NCBI RefSeq assembly: GCF_014650335.1
Contig: NZ_BMUT01000001.1
Span: 735,037-799,036, forward strand
Origin: Streptomyces hiroshimensis
GTDB lineage: Bacteria; Actinomycetota; Actinomycetes; Streptomycetales; Streptomycetaceae
DNA: 64,000 nucleotides
Direction: 5' to 3'
Made by a program: the position numbers and the translations under genes. Shown piece by piece: positions 1 through 8,854 of this stretch. A model generated the notes under the pieces. It did not search any database. It was not told the origin of the DNA and worked only from the letters and a program-made list of their open reading frames with translations. Numbering within the stretch: the stretch's first letter is position 1; each line of letters starts with the position of its first letter.

Positions 1-273
1 GCGCCGCTCGGTGGCCCGGGGGTCGTCGCCGGGCGGCGGCTGGAGCGGCTCGCCGCCGAACTCGCGCCAGGGCGGCGGCGCGGGCAGAGGGGCAGGCGTC
101 CCGGAGGGGGCGTCCCCCGTAGCGTGGAAGATCCGCCAGCCGGGCGGTGCGGACGCCGCGGGCGAGGCGCCGCGGCTCCCGGGCATCCGCAGGGGATCCG
201 GCATCCGCAGGGGATCCTGCTCGTGCGGGCCCTCCGCCCTGCGGGGATTCCCCGCTGCCCCCGTCTCCGTCAT
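1..273 (-). CDS. MoxR-like AAA+ ATPase of a VMAP system, N-terminal fragment
   Basis: An open frame starts at the ATG at 273-271 and runs off the window edge, so only about 91 residues are visible and no Walker motif is seen. The visible part is Pro/Ala-rich, with a tandem QDPLRMPDPLRM segment, then GWRIFHATGDAP and PPPWREFGGEP. I recognise the last two as typical of the N-termini of MoxR-type AAA+ proteins that accompany vWA and VMAP proteins in actinomycetes. The start overlaps the stop of the VMAP gene by ATGA, so the two are translationally coupled. The ATPase assignment rests on context and this N-terminal signature only. Confidence 0.6.
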   Translation of the reverse strand, partial: MTETGAAGNPRRAEGPHEQDPLRMPDPLRMPGSRGASPAASAPPGWRIFHATGDAPSGTPAPLPAPPPWREFGGEPLQPPPGDDPRATERR

Positions 274-1742
274 GCCGGAACCTCCTCGTCCTCGTGGTCA
301 TGCACGGCGTCCCGGTCGACGAGCCGGTACGGGTCGTCCCACAGGACCGCTATATGCCTGCCCAGCTGGCCGGCTCCGTCCGCATCGGCCGCCGCGGCGA
401 TCCGCTCCCGGTACACCTGATACGGCAGCCGGCGGACCGCATGCGACAGCAGCTGCCGGACCGTGGCACCGGTCTCCGCGGGCCAGCTCTCCCTGCGGTC
501 CCAGATGGCGACACCGATCCCCTCGTACACCGCCTCCCGCAGCGCGGGCAGCGCCTGCCCCTCCACCGCCGCCCCCCGCAGCTCGACCACGGCGATCCTG
601 CCGTCGGCGCGCAGCCCGGCCAGCCAGTCGGCCCGGCCGGAATCCTGCTGCCGCCAGATCAGACGCTGCGCGATGTCCCCGCTGTGCGCGACCTTCCAGC
701 GCTCGCGCCACAGCCGCATCTGGCGCGAGCTCGCGTTGCGCATCCGCTCCAGGCTGCGCAGGTGCACGCCGTACGCCAGCCCCAGCGGAAGCGGGGAAGC
801 GCCGCCCTCCGCCACGTCCAGGGCCGCCATGTCGAGGTTCAGCAGGTGGAACGGAAGGATGAACTCCACGTACGCGGGGATCTCGTGATCCGATTCCGGG
901 GTCTGCGCCCACAGCGCGTCCCCCCGGGCGAGGGCCTGGCCGACCGCCCGGTGCAGCTGGTGCGGCGCGACGGTCACGCAGTCGCCCTGCCGGGGCGCCC
1001 AGACCCCGGCGACGTCGTTGATCCAGTGCCGCACATGGATCTCGCCGGTGCCGTCGCCGGCGGGCTCGACCATGACCACCAGGCATTTGGGGACCGAGGG
1101 GTCGCTCCGGCCCTCCGCCATCTCGGCGCGGCGCGCGGCGAGGGCGGCGGCCCCGCCCTGCGATCCCGCCCAGTCCTCGCAGGCGGGCCTCAGCCGCTGC
1201 GCCAGCTGTCCGTTCACCTGGGCGGCGCATTCCAGAAGGACCACCGCGGGGGGCACCCCGTCGGGCTGTGCCGCGTGATCCAGGAGCTCGTCGAAGAGCG
1301 CGGGGGCCGCCAGGTCGGCAGGCAGGTCCAGCCCGGTCCACCGGGCCGTGAGGTCCCGGAGCCTCCGGGACTCGGCCTCCGTGAGCTTCCGCAGCACCTC
1401 CCGTACCTGGGCCTCGGTGTGCTCCTCGAAGAGACCGGCCGGCAGCACGGGCGGGGAGAGCGCGCGCAAGAGGTCGTCGGCCGCGGCGTCGCCGCACAGC
1501 AGGCGCACGGCACTGGTGAGCGCGTCGACCCCCCGGGGCTGCGACAGCGCGCCACGGGCGATGCCGAGGAGGTCGGACCGGATGGTCTTGCGAAGGCACT
1601 CGACCGGCTTGGCCAGGCCGTCGCTGACGAGCTCCGCGAACCAGACCCGCTGATCGGGATCGCTCGCGAACTCCAGCTCGGACAGCAGCGTGACCGCACT
1701 GCTCAGGACTGCGACATGGACCGGTGGTGTTCTGTCGTGCAC
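270..1742 (-). CDS. VMAP-C domain protein (vWA-MoxR-associated conflict system)
   Basis: A 490-residue protein starting at GTG with a purine-rich GGAAGG upstream. The N-terminal ~90 residues (LLSELEFASDPDQRVWFAELV...) resemble an effector-associated domain of the EAD2 type. The C-terminal half carries the VMAP-C pattern (YVEFILPFHLLNLDMAALDV, then PLGLAYGVHLRSLERMRN and WKVAHSGDIAQRLIW). VMAP proteins are proposed scaffolds linking a variable effector, through matching EADs, to a vWA/MoxR NTPase switch in biological conflict. The downstream MoxR-like start overlaps this stop codon. No signal peptide or membrane segment is apparent. Effector and vWA genes, if present, lie outside the window. 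Confidence 0.72.
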   Translation of the reverse strand: MHDRTPPVHVAVLSSAVTLLSELEFASDPDQRVWFAELVSDGLAKPVECLRKTIRSDLLGIARGALSQPRGVDALTSAVRLLCGDAAADDLLRALSPPVLPAGLFEEHTEAQVREVLRKLTEAESRRLRDLTARWTGLDLPADLAAPALFDELLDHAAQPDGVPPAVVLLECAAQVNGQLAQRLRPACEDWAGSQGGAAALAARRAEMAEGRSDPSVPKCLVVMVEPAGDGTGEIHVRHWINDVAGVWAPRQGDCVTVAPHQLHRAVGQALARGDALWAQTPESDHEIPAYVEFILPFHLLNLDMAALDVAEGGASPLPLGLAYGVHLRSLERMRNASSRQMRLWRERWKVAHSGDIAQRLIWRQQDSGRADWLAGLRADGRIAVVELRGAAVEGQALPALREAVYEGIGVAIWDRRESWPAETGATVRQLLSHAVRRLPYQVYRERIAAAADADGAGQLGRHIAVLWDDPYRLVDRDAVHDHEDEEVPA

Positions 1743-2139
1743 CTTCGACCTTCCCTCCCCCTGGCCTCACCCCGCTCGGTCCGGGGGAGCTGTCCCGTCA
1801 ATTCCCTTCGGCTCACGGGCGCATGATGCACCAGTGAAACAGAGTCCGGCGGTCAGCGCTCCCGTTCGAGTCTGCTCCCCGGCCCCCTCGGGGACCGAAG
1901 GCCACGGCCCTCGTCTGCTGCGTGGCCCATACCCCCGCGACCGCCCCCTCGCACTCGCGCCCTTCCGCCGGTCCCGCACCCTCCTGCCCCGGATCCGCGG
2001 CATTCGCCGCCGCCGGCCTCCGGGTAAGCCGTGATCAAGGCGCCGTGACCAAGAAATCCGCTTTTACGGAACCCCGGGTACCATTGGGGAGCAGCTAAAC
2101 CCCGTAAGACTGGTGTTTCCGCAGGTCAGAGACCGACTG
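1743..2139. other. Intergenic region between VMAP gene and MFS gene
   Basis: About 400 bp separate the divergent VMAP and MFS genes. I see no convincing coding frame. The last ~130 bp are less GC-rich than the flanks (for example the AAGAAATCCGCTTTTACGG stretch near 2050) and lead directly into a strong hairpin at 2140-2166. This part may hold the promoter of the MFS transcript or a short attenuated RNA. No known riboswitch was recognised. Confidence 0.4.
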
Positions 2140-2166
2140 AAAAGCCCCAGCCGAGCTGGGGTTTTT
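2140..2166 (+). terminator. Intrinsic terminator or attenuator hairpin in the MFS leader
   Basis: Four A residues, then GCCCCAGC, loop CGA, GCTGGGG and five T residues: a compact 7-8 bp GC stem with A and T tracts, able to terminate in either direction. It lies 62 bp upstream of the MFS start codon at 2229, so it either ends a short leader RNA (attenuation) or isolates the MFS gene from upstream transcription. Confidence 0.75.
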
Positions 2167-2228
2167 CTGTGTGCCCGCAGCGTTTCCGCTGCATTGTCGG
2201 AGATCCACTTTCACCACTGCGTCGAGGC

Positions 2229-3713
2229 ATGAACGTTTCTCTTATCGACCGCCGCCCTGCCCGCGTGGGCGTGCTGGTCACCGCACTCCTGACCGCCTGC
2301 ATCGCCTTCCAGCTCAATGCGAGCATGCTCAGCCCCGCGCTGAAGAGCATCGAGGACAGCCTCGGCGCCAGCTCCGCCGAGATCGGGCTCACCCAGACCG
2401 CGTTCTTCACGTCGGCCGCCCTGTTCTCGCTCTTCCTGCCGCGCCTCGGCGACGTCATCGGCCGCCGCAAGGTCCTGACCGGCATGCTCGTCCTGATGGC
2501 CGCCGGCTGTGTGATCGCGGCGCTGGCGACGAGCGTGCCCGTGCTGTTCGCCGGGCGGATCGTGCAGGGCTTCTCCGGCCCGGTCGTCCCGCTGTGCCTG
2601 ATCATGCTGCGGCAGGAGGTGACCGAGCCCAAGCGGTACGGCACCCTGCTCGGCGTGATCACGGCGGTCAACGGCGGCATCGCCGGCGTCGACTCGCTCG
2701 CGGGCGGGTTCCTCGCCGACGAGCACGGCTTCCAGTCCGTGTTCTGGGTCATGGCCGTCGTCGCCGTCCTCGCGGCCGCCCTCGCCGCGTTCCTGACCCC
2801 CGAGTCCAAGGTCCCCGGCGCGGACCGGATGGACTGGCCGGGCGTCGGCCTCCTCGTGGTGTCCGTGGGTTCGCTGCTGGTCGCCCTCAACGAGGCCGGC
2901 AAGCTCGCCGCCGCGAACTGGGGGCTCATCGCCGTCCTGGTCGTCGTCTCCGCCGCCGCGTTCGCCCTGTTCTGGCGGACCGAGGACCGCTCGGCGCACC
3001 CGCTGGTCGCCACCCGGCACCTGCGCCGGCGCGGCACCTGGGCGACCCTGCTCACCACCACCCTCACCATGACCGGTGTCTTCGCCGTCATGAACGGCCT
3101 CATCCCGGCCTTCGCCCAGGACGCCGACGCCGGCCTCGGCATGGGCGCCGAGGGGTCCGCCTGGTGGACCCTGACCCCGTACGCCCTGGCCGGCCTGGCC
3201 ATGGGCCCGCTGGCCGGGCGCCTCGCGGCCACCCACGGCTACGGCCGCGTCCTGCGCATCGGCCTGGTCGGCTCCGCGGCCTCCGTGGTGCTGATGATCC
3301 TCACGATCCCCGCCCACTCGAAGGCCCTGCTGCTGGTGGCGTCGCTCCTCGTGGGCATCACCTACGCGGGCGTGGCGAACATCGTCCTCAACGGCCTCGG
3401 CATCGTCCTCTCCCCGCGGGAGAACCCGGGCTTCCTCCCCGGCCTCAACGCGGGCGCCTTCAACCTGGGCGCCGGCCTGAGCTTCGCCGTCCTGTACGCG
3501 GTGAAGACCGCGGTCCAGCCCGCGGACGCCTCCTCGGCCACGGGCTACACCTCCGGCATGATCGCCGGCGTCGTCATCCTGGCCGCGGCCCTGGCGACGT
3601 CCTTCCTCATCCCGAAGCCGGCCGAGGCCGAGGCCGGGACCGAGGCTGCGGCCGCGGATGAGGCTGCGGCCGACGCGACGGGCGCCGAGGCGCCGGTCCG
3701 GGCCCGCGGCTGA
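2229..3713 (+). CDS. MFS efflux transporter (DHA2-like)
   Basis: A 494-residue hydrophobic protein with about 12-14 predicted membrane segments. It begins VGVLVTALLTACIAFQLNASML, has the loop DVIGRRKVLTG typical of MFS motif A, and a Glu/Ala-rich cytoplasmic tail after IPKPAEAEA. The ATG at 2229, preceded by GAGG, is preferred to GTG codons at 2169 or 2171, which would overlap the leader hairpin. It converges on redG and is separated from it by a bidirectional terminator. Drug:H+ antiporters often export the product of an adjacent cluster, so prodiginine export or self-protection is a reasonable inference; the substrate cannot be read from the sequence. Confidence 0.85.
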   Translation: MNVSLIDRRPARVGVLVTALLTACIAFQLNASMLSPALKSIEDSLGASSAEIGLTQTAFFTSAALFSLFLPRLGDVIGRRKVLTGMLVLMAAGCVIAALATSVPVLFAGRIVQGFSGPVVPLCLIMLRQEVTEPKRYGTLLGVITAVNGGIAGVDSLAGGFLADEHGFQSVFWVMAVVAVLAAALAAFLTPESKVPGADRMDWPGVGLLVVSVGSLLVALNEAGKLAAANWGLIAVLVVVSAAAFALFWRTEDRSAHPLVATRHLRRRGTWATLLTTTLTMTGVFAVMNGLIPAFAQDADAGLGMGAEGSAWWTLTPYALAGLAMGPLAGRLAATHGYGRVLRIGLVGSAASVVLMILTIPAHSKALLLVASLLVGITYAGVANIVLNGLGIVLSPRENPGFLPGLNAGAFNLGAGLSFAVLYAVKTAVQPADASSATGYTSGMIAGVVILAAALATSFLIPKPAEAEAGTEAAAADEAAADATGAEAPVRARG

Positions 3714-3734
3714 CCGCCGCCCACGGCGCAGGAG

Positions 3735-3764
3735 AAAAACCCCGGCTCCCGAGCCGGGGTTTTT
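3735..3764. terminator. Bidirectional intrinsic terminator between MFS gene and redG
   Basis: AAAAACCCCGGCT, loop CCCG, AGCCGGGGTTTTT: a near-perfect GC stem flanked by A5 and T5. It sits in the 103-bp gap between the convergent ends of the MFS gene and redG and can end both transcripts. Confidence 0.92.
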
Positions 3765-3816
3765 CGTATTCCGCGGGCGGTGCCCGGCCGGGAGGCCGGT
3801 CTCACCACCCGGTCCT

Positions 3817-5007
3817 TCAGCGCGCCCTGCTCGCCCGTGCCGCCGCGAGGCCCTCGCCGTTCGCGGCCGCCTTCGTCGTCCTCCGGCCGTTCGCCGGTGC
3901 CGGGCGCTTCCCCGCGGGCTCCGGCGCCTCGGCGGCCGGCAGCGGATCCGCCGCCGTCTCCTTCGCCGTCTTCGACTCCGCCGCCTCCTGGATCAGGCGC
4001 GAGCGGATCGCCAGGTACTTGGCGTTGAGCTCGTCGACCGGGATGAACTTGCTGACGCCGCCCTCGCTGATCTTGGGCTCCTGGCGTTCCATGATGCGGA
4101 CGTCCTGGACGTCCTGGATCCACTTCTCCATGTAGAGGGAGGCCCACGGCAGGATGCGCCGCAGCCTCTCCGAGCGGAGGAGCGGCTTGAACGCCGGGTA
4201 CTCGTACCAGCGCAGGATGTGCTCGGTGTGCCCGTCGTCGACGGGGACCAGCCACGACGTCGCCTCGAACTGCTCGGTCTGGACGTGCACCTGGCAGGGG
4301 AAGGTGAACGTGATGATGTAGTGCGTGGTGTTCTGCGGGTCCGCCTCCTCCTGGTGGTCGAAGGAGTAGCGCAGGGTCTGGCCCTCGGTCTCCAGCTTGT
4401 GGTTGACGATCTTCGTCGCCGCGAGGTAGCGCTCCTTGCCGTCCAGGCCCAGCTTGCGCGCCGTCCCGTAGAGGAACAGGTAGTCGATGTAGTTGAACCA
4501 GTGATCACGGTGGACGTACGTGACGTGGTAGAACTCGAGCAGGCTTTCGATGTAGCGGGTGTAGTGGACCGGACGGGTCCAGTGCGTCGTCGAGTGGGCC
4601 TTGGGGTTCCCGGCGACGACCGGCGCCACCTGGATGCCGGGCAGATCGGCCTCGGCGCGCTCCTCGCCCCACCACAGCCACACCAGCCCGTGCGCTTCCC
4701 GCACCGGGTACACGGGCACCCGCAGCGAGCCGGGTATTCGCGCCTCCGAGCCCATCGCGGGTACGGCCTTGCACGCGCCGTCGGGCCCGTAGCGGAAGCC
4801 GTGGTAGGGGCACTCGACGGTGTTGCCCTTCATCCGCCCGTCGGCGAGGTTCGCGCCCTTGTGCGGGCAGCGCGCGCCCTGGCAGACCAGGTTTCCGTCG
4901 AGGTCGCGCCACAGCACCAGCTCCTGGCCCATGCGGCGGACGCCGGTGGGTTTCCCGTTCCCGACTTCGCTGGTTTCGAGTATCGGATACCACTGATTGG
5001 GGATCAT
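3817..5007 (-). CDS. redG: RedG-like Rieske oxygenase, prodiginine oxidative cyclisation
   Basis: A 396-residue Rieske non-haem iron protein. The [2Fe-2S] ligands are visible as CPHKGANL (about residue 47) and CPYHGF (about residue 66). A mononuclear iron signature follows in LLEFYHVTYVH (H-x4-H). RedG and its relatives (McpG, Rph proteins) close a carbocycle on undecylprodigiosin by C-H activation, giving streptorubin B or metacycloprodigiosin types. It is the last gene of the redP-to-redG series, 33 bp after redH. The final ~45 residues are an Ala/Lys/Arg-rich low-complexity tail (KRPAPANGRRTTKAAANGEG) that the catalytic fold does not need. Regiochemistry cannot be told from the sequence. 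Confidence 0.93.
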   Translation of the reverse strand: MIPNQWYPILETSEVGNGKPTGVRRMGQELVLWRDLDGNLVCQGARCPHKGANLADGRMKGNTVECPYHGFRYGPDGACKAVPAMGSEARIPGSLRVPVYPVREAHGLVWLWWGEERAEADLPGIQVAPVVAGNPKAHSTTHWTRPVHYTRYIESLLEFYHVTYVHRDHWFNYIDYLFLYGTARKLGLDGKERYLAATKIVNHKLETEGQTLRYSFDHQEEADPQNTTHYIITFTFPCQVHVQTEQFEATSWLVPVDDGHTEHILRWYEYPAFKPLLRSERLRRILPWASLYMEKWIQDVQDVRIMERQEPKISEGGVSKFIPVDELNAKYLAIRSRLIQEAAESKTAKETAADPLPAAEAPEPAGKRPAPANGRRTTKAAANGEGLAAARASRAR

Positions 5008-5040
5008 GTCGTCTCTCCTCGCTTCTCCTCGGACGGTTGC

Positions 5041-7746
5041 TCAGCCCTCGACGACCTCCACCGTTCCCGTGTCGCCGTCGACCATGACCATGTCGCCGGT
5101 GTTGATGCGCTGCGTCGCGTACTTGGTGTTCACGACCGACGGCACGTGGAACTCGCGGGAGACGATCGAGCTGTGCGACAGCATCGAGCCGACGTCGGTG
5201 ACGACGCCGCCCGCGATCGCGAACAGCGGTGTCCACGACGCGTCGGTGTAGCGGGTCACGAGGATCTCGCCGGCCTCGAACTCGTCGGCCTGCCAGGCGA
5301 GGTCCTCCACGATGCGGGCGCGGCCGACGACCCGCCCGGGGCTCGCCCCCAGCCCGCTCAGCCGGGCCCCGTCGGGGGCGGGCCGCACGGCCTGGGTGAT
5401 GTCGTGCTCGCCGATGAAGGTGAGCGGCGGCTCCGGCAGCCGCTTGCGGTACTCGTGGACGCGCCGGGCCTCGTCGATCCGCTCGCGGGAGAAGGCCTCC
5501 ACCTCGTCGGTGTCCCCGGCCAGATAGGCCCGCACGTCCTCGAAGTCGAGGTGGGCGACCTCGTCGAGGGAGTGCAGGACGCCCTTGCCGGCCAGGCGCC
5601 GGCCCACCTCGTAGACCACGTTGCGCACCAGCCAGATCGAGGTGATCATCGACATCCGGGTGGTCTCGCGCAGCTCGCTGCACAGCGCGTACAGCGAGAT
5701 GACCGTCTCGATCACCTTGCGCTGCGGCAGCGAGAGCTTCTTGAGGATCTCCCGCGAGTCGTCGTGGTAGCCGCCGCTGCGCCGCAGGATGTCGTCGGCG
5801 GAGAAGCCGTCGGAGGCGTAGCGCCGGATCATCTGGAAGATGTACGAGGGGTCGTCGATCCACCGCGGATGGGTGATCTCCATCTCCTGGTGGCCGCGGG
5901 TGCCGTTGGCGCGCAGGAACGGCTCCATGTGCCGCTCCCAGAAGACGGCGCCCTCGTCGTCGGCGCGCAGCGTCTCCCCGACGGACTCCAGCGGCTGCTC
6001 GTTGATGATCCGCAGCACCCGGGGACGGTCCTTGGCGGCCTGGGCGACGGCCCAGATCTCCTTCGCGGACTCCACCGTCCGCAGGCTGGACATGTCCGTC
6101 TTGATGCGGTTCTGCAGGTTCTCGCCCTCCTCGCCGAGCCACATCCGGCACAGCTCGGTGAGGATCCCGTAGAACCCGAAGGCGTTGATGTAGTACGGCA
6201 TGTAGCCGATGTGCATGTCGTGGAAGTAGCCGAGGTTGCGGGTGAGTTCGGCGTGCAGCTCGCGGCGGCTCATGCGCGAGAGGTCCAGCCGCCGGGCGCG
6301 GTCGAACTCGTAGAGCCGCGAGGTGACCATCTCGTCCGACCGGGACTTCATCTGCAGCGCCTCGGCGGCGGTGTGCCGCAGCCAGTGCGCCGTCGACAGC
6401 ACGTCCGTCACACCGCCCGGGAACGTCCCGAACGGGTTCTCGTAGTCGGCGAGTGCTCCGCCCTCGACGTCCTCGCCGACGAACCGCTTGGTGAAGTGGC
6501 GCTGGTCGCGGGTGGGCAGCGCCTGGCCGAGCAGGTAGGCGCTGTAGGAGATGTTGAGGTAGATGTGCCCCTGGTAGTAGCCCATGTGCAGGTCGGCGTC
6601 GCCGGTGTCGCGCACGCCGAGGGCCGCTGCGCAGTCCAGGTGGACGTTCTTCTGGTAGTACCGGGCGAAGCTCAGGCCCAGCGGCGTCATCAGGCCGACG
6701 AAGATCTCGCCGATGTCCATGCGGGACCACAGGGTGCCCTGCTGGACGGCCTCCGGCTGCTCCGTCACGTACGGGCTGAGCGTCCCCGCGCGCGACGCGG
6801 CGTCGCCGGGGGCCGGCCTGGTGGTGATCGGGCGCGTCTGGAAGAGGTGGAACGCGCCGTCGCGCAGGCCCCATTCGACGTCCTGCTCGCTGCCGTAGTG
6901 GTCGCGCACGCGCAGCCCCAGCCTCGCGAGCTCGGCGAGCTGCGCGTGGTCCAGGCAGGGGACATTGCGGTCGGCGGCGTCGACCTTCGTCATCCCGATC
7001 TTCCCCGGTGCCAGCGGCGCCCACTTGGCCACCTTGTAGCGCACCCGCTCCTCGACGACCTCCAGGCTGCCGTCGTCGACGACGAAGAGGTCGCTGGAGA
7101 CCCGCCCGGACACCAGCCCCTCGCCCAGCCCCTGGCACGCCTCGACCACCACGCGGTGCGGCCGGGCGCTGACCGGGTCGACGGTGAACAGCACGCCGCT
7201 GACGTCGCAGTGGATCATCTCCTGCACCACGACGGCCATCGCCCCGGCCGTCGCGCCGTCGCGGTAGACCGTGGCCCGGGCGGACCACAGCGACGCCCAG
7301 CACTGCCGCACGGCGTCCAGCAGCGCGGCGTCCCCCGCGACGTCCAGCACGGTGTCGTGCTGGCCGGCGAAGGAGCGCGCCGCGGAGTCCTCCTTGAGCG
7401 CCGAGGAGCGCACGGCCACCCGCGGCCGGCCGAGCCTCTCGTAGGCGGCGAGGATCTCGTCGGCGATCGGGGCCGGGATGCGGGTCGCGAGGATCAGCTC
7501 GCGGACCGCGCCGCCCTCGGTGCCCTCGATCTTGCCGTCCAGGCCGGTGTCGGCGAGGTAGCGGGTGAAGAGAGCGGTGGTCAGGCAGAAGGCGGGCGGC
7601 ACCGGCAGCCCCGCCGCGATCATGTCGGCGAGCCGGGCCGCCTTGCCGCCGAGGACGGCGGGGTCGGCCTGCGCGGGACCGCCGAGGACGACGACGTCGC
7701 CGGACTGCTCCGTGAGGGTGGCGGTGTCTTGGGGACGGGTTGCCAT
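5041..7746 (-). CDS. redH: RedH-like prodiginine-condensing enzyme (PEP synthase family)
   Basis: A 901-residue protein with the architecture of PEP synthase/rifampin phosphotransferase enzymes: an N-terminal ATP-grasp domain (VVLGGPAQADPAVLGGKAARLADM; later AVRSSALKEDSAARSFAGQHDT), a long middle domain and a C-terminal swivelling domain with the phospho-carrier His in GSMLSHSSIVSREF. RedH couples 4-methoxy-2,2'-bipyrrole-5-carbaldehyde with 2-undecylpyrrole in an ATP-dependent condensation. The ATG at 7746 (MATRPQDTATL) is chosen because the in-frame upstream extension is Ser/Arg-rich noise. Spacing to redI is 37 bp and to redG 33 bp. Confidence 0.94.
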   Translation of the reverse strand: MATRPQDTATLTEQSGDVVVLGGPAQADPAVLGGKAARLADMIAAGLPVPPAFCLTTALFTRYLADTGLDGKIEGTEGGAVRELILATRIPAPIADEILAAYERLGRPRVAVRSSALKEDSAARSFAGQHDTVLDVAGDAALLDAVRQCWASLWSARATVYRDGATAGAMAVVVQEMIHCDVSGVLFTVDPVSARPHRVVVEACQGLGEGLVSGRVSSDLFVVDDGSLEVVEERVRYKVAKWAPLAPGKIGMTKVDAADRNVPCLDHAQLAELARLGLRVRDHYGSEQDVEWGLRDGAFHLFQTRPITTRPAPGDAASRAGTLSPYVTEQPEAVQQGTLWSRMDIGEIFVGLMTPLGLSFARYYQKNVHLDCAAALGVRDTGDADLHMGYYQGHIYLNISYSAYLLGQALPTRDQRHFTKRFVGEDVEGGALADYENPFGTFPGGVTDVLSTAHWLRHTAAEALQMKSRSDEMVTSRLYEFDRARRLDLSRMSRRELHAELTRNLGYFHDMHIGYMPYYINAFGFYGILTELCRMWLGEEGENLQNRIKTDMSSLRTVESAKEIWAVAQAAKDRPRVLRIINEQPLESVGETLRADDEGAVFWERHMEPFLRANGTRGHQEMEITHPRWIDDPSYIFQMIRRYASDGFSADDILRRSGGYHDDSREILKKLSLPQRKVIETVISLYALCSELRETTRMSMITSIWLVRNVVYEVGRRLAGKGVLHSLDEVAHLDFEDVRAYLAGDTDEVEAFSRERIDEARRVHEYRKRLPEPPLTFIGEHDITQAVRPAPDGARLSGLGASPGRVVGRARIVEDLAWQADEFEAGEILVTRYTDASWTPLFAIAGGVVTDVGSMLSHSSIVSREFHVPSVVNTKYATQRINTGDMVMVDGDTGTVEVVEG

Positions 7747-7783
7747 GTGGGGCTCTCCTGGACGCTCGGGCCTGCGCGGGGGA

Positions 7784-8854
7784 CTACTTGCCGGTCGCCG
7801 TGAAGGCGCGGAACTGCTCGCCCGGGATGAGCCGGGCCGCCTCGACGTCGGTGAACCCGGCGCGCTCCAGCTGCGCGACGAGCTCCTCCTCACGGGGCAG
7901 GGGGCCGCCGAAGTCGGCGTACGTGAACCAGAGGCTGAGCACGTCCAGGCCGATGTTGCCGCCCTGGCAGGAGGTGGTGAGCAGGATCCTGCCGCCCGGC
8001 GCCAGCAGCGAGCGCGCCTTCTCCAGCGCCGCCACGCGCTCGTCCTCGGCGAAGTAGTAGATGTTGTTGTGCATCGTCACGAGGTCGAACTGGGGCTGCA
8101 GGTCGAGGGTGCGCAGGTCGCCCCGGCGGGTCTCGACGCGGTCGGCGAGCCCCCACTCGGCCATGTTCTTGGTGGCCGTCTCCGCGACCTCCTCCTGCAT
8201 GTCGACGGCCAGGGCCGACAGCCGCGGGTTGAGCTGCGCCGCGTGCCGCACGTGGATGCCGCTGCCGCAGCCGATCTCCAGCAGCCGCAGCGGGTTCTCC
8301 CGGTCGAGGGTGCGCGCGATGGCCGCCTCGACGAACGGCTCGATCACCCGCGTCGAGCGGGCGATGACGAGCCCGTCCTGGTCGCCCAGCGAGAAGCGCT
8401 CCCCGGTCGCCGCCATCCGGGGGCCGCCGAGCAGCACCGGCACGTGGAAGCGCAGCACCTCCTCCAGGGCGGCGGCCAGGGCGTCGTTGCCGGCCCGCGC
8501 GAGCGTGCGGGCGGCGATGCTCTTCAGCCGGTAGCAGCCCTCGCGCTTGTCGAGCTCGCCGAGGCGCACGCCCAGCTCCAGCCAGGCCCGCAGCCGCTGC
8601 TTGTCCTGCGTCGCGCCCAGCTTGTCGGCCAGCGACTCCAGGTCGCAGGGGCGCACGGCCAGCCAGCCGAGCACGCCCGAGCCCGCGGCGGAGGCGAGGA
8701 AGGCCGCCCGGTAGACCGGCGTGATGAACCCCTTGGACACCGCGAGCAGCAGGGGCATCCGCCAGTTACCGACGATCCGCACCGCCGCCAGGGCGTCGCC
8801 CAGCGGCTCCTCGACGCGCTTCCTCACGCTGTTGACCAGGCTCAGTACGTCCAT
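7784..8854 (-). CDS. redI: RedI-like SAM O-methyltransferase
   Basis: A 356-residue class I methyltransferase. The N-terminal ~150 residues are helical and resemble the dimerisation part of small-molecule O-methyltransferases. The SAM-binding glycine motif is LLEIGCGSGIH, followed by an acidic residue in ALAVDMQEE. In the red pathway RedI methylates the 4-hydroxy group of the hydroxy-bipyrrole aldehyde to give the methoxy bipyrrole. Its 5' end overlaps the 3' end of redJ by 13 bp, consistent with coupled translation. Confidence 0.93.
   Translation of the reverse strand: MDVLSLVNSVRKRVEEPLGDALAAVRIVGNWRMPLLLAVSKGFITPVYRAAFLASAAGSGVLGWLAVRPCDLESLADKLGATQDKQRLRAWLELGVRLGELDKREGCYRLKSIAARTLARAGNDALAAALEEVLRFHVPVLLGGPRMAATGERFSLGDQDGLVIARSTRVIEPFVEAAIARTLDRENPLRLLEIGCGSGIHVRHAAQLNPRLSALAVDMQEEVAETATKNMAEWGLADRVETRRGDLRTLDLQPQFDLVTMHNNIYYFAEDERVAALEKARSLLAPGGRILLTTSCQGGNIGLDVLSLWFTYADFGGPLPREEELVAQLERAGFTDVEAARLIPGEQFRAFTATGK

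Noticed and set aside
2169..2228. An earlier GTG start for the MFS protein
   Set aside because: The extra residues are not membrane-like, and that start lies at the base of the leader hairpin without a ribosome-binding site.
3658..7803. A 1381-residue plus-strand open frame across redG and redH
   Set aside because: It is antisense to two well-supported genes, has the Arg/Val/Asp-rich composition of a shadow frame in GC-rich DNA, and no motif.
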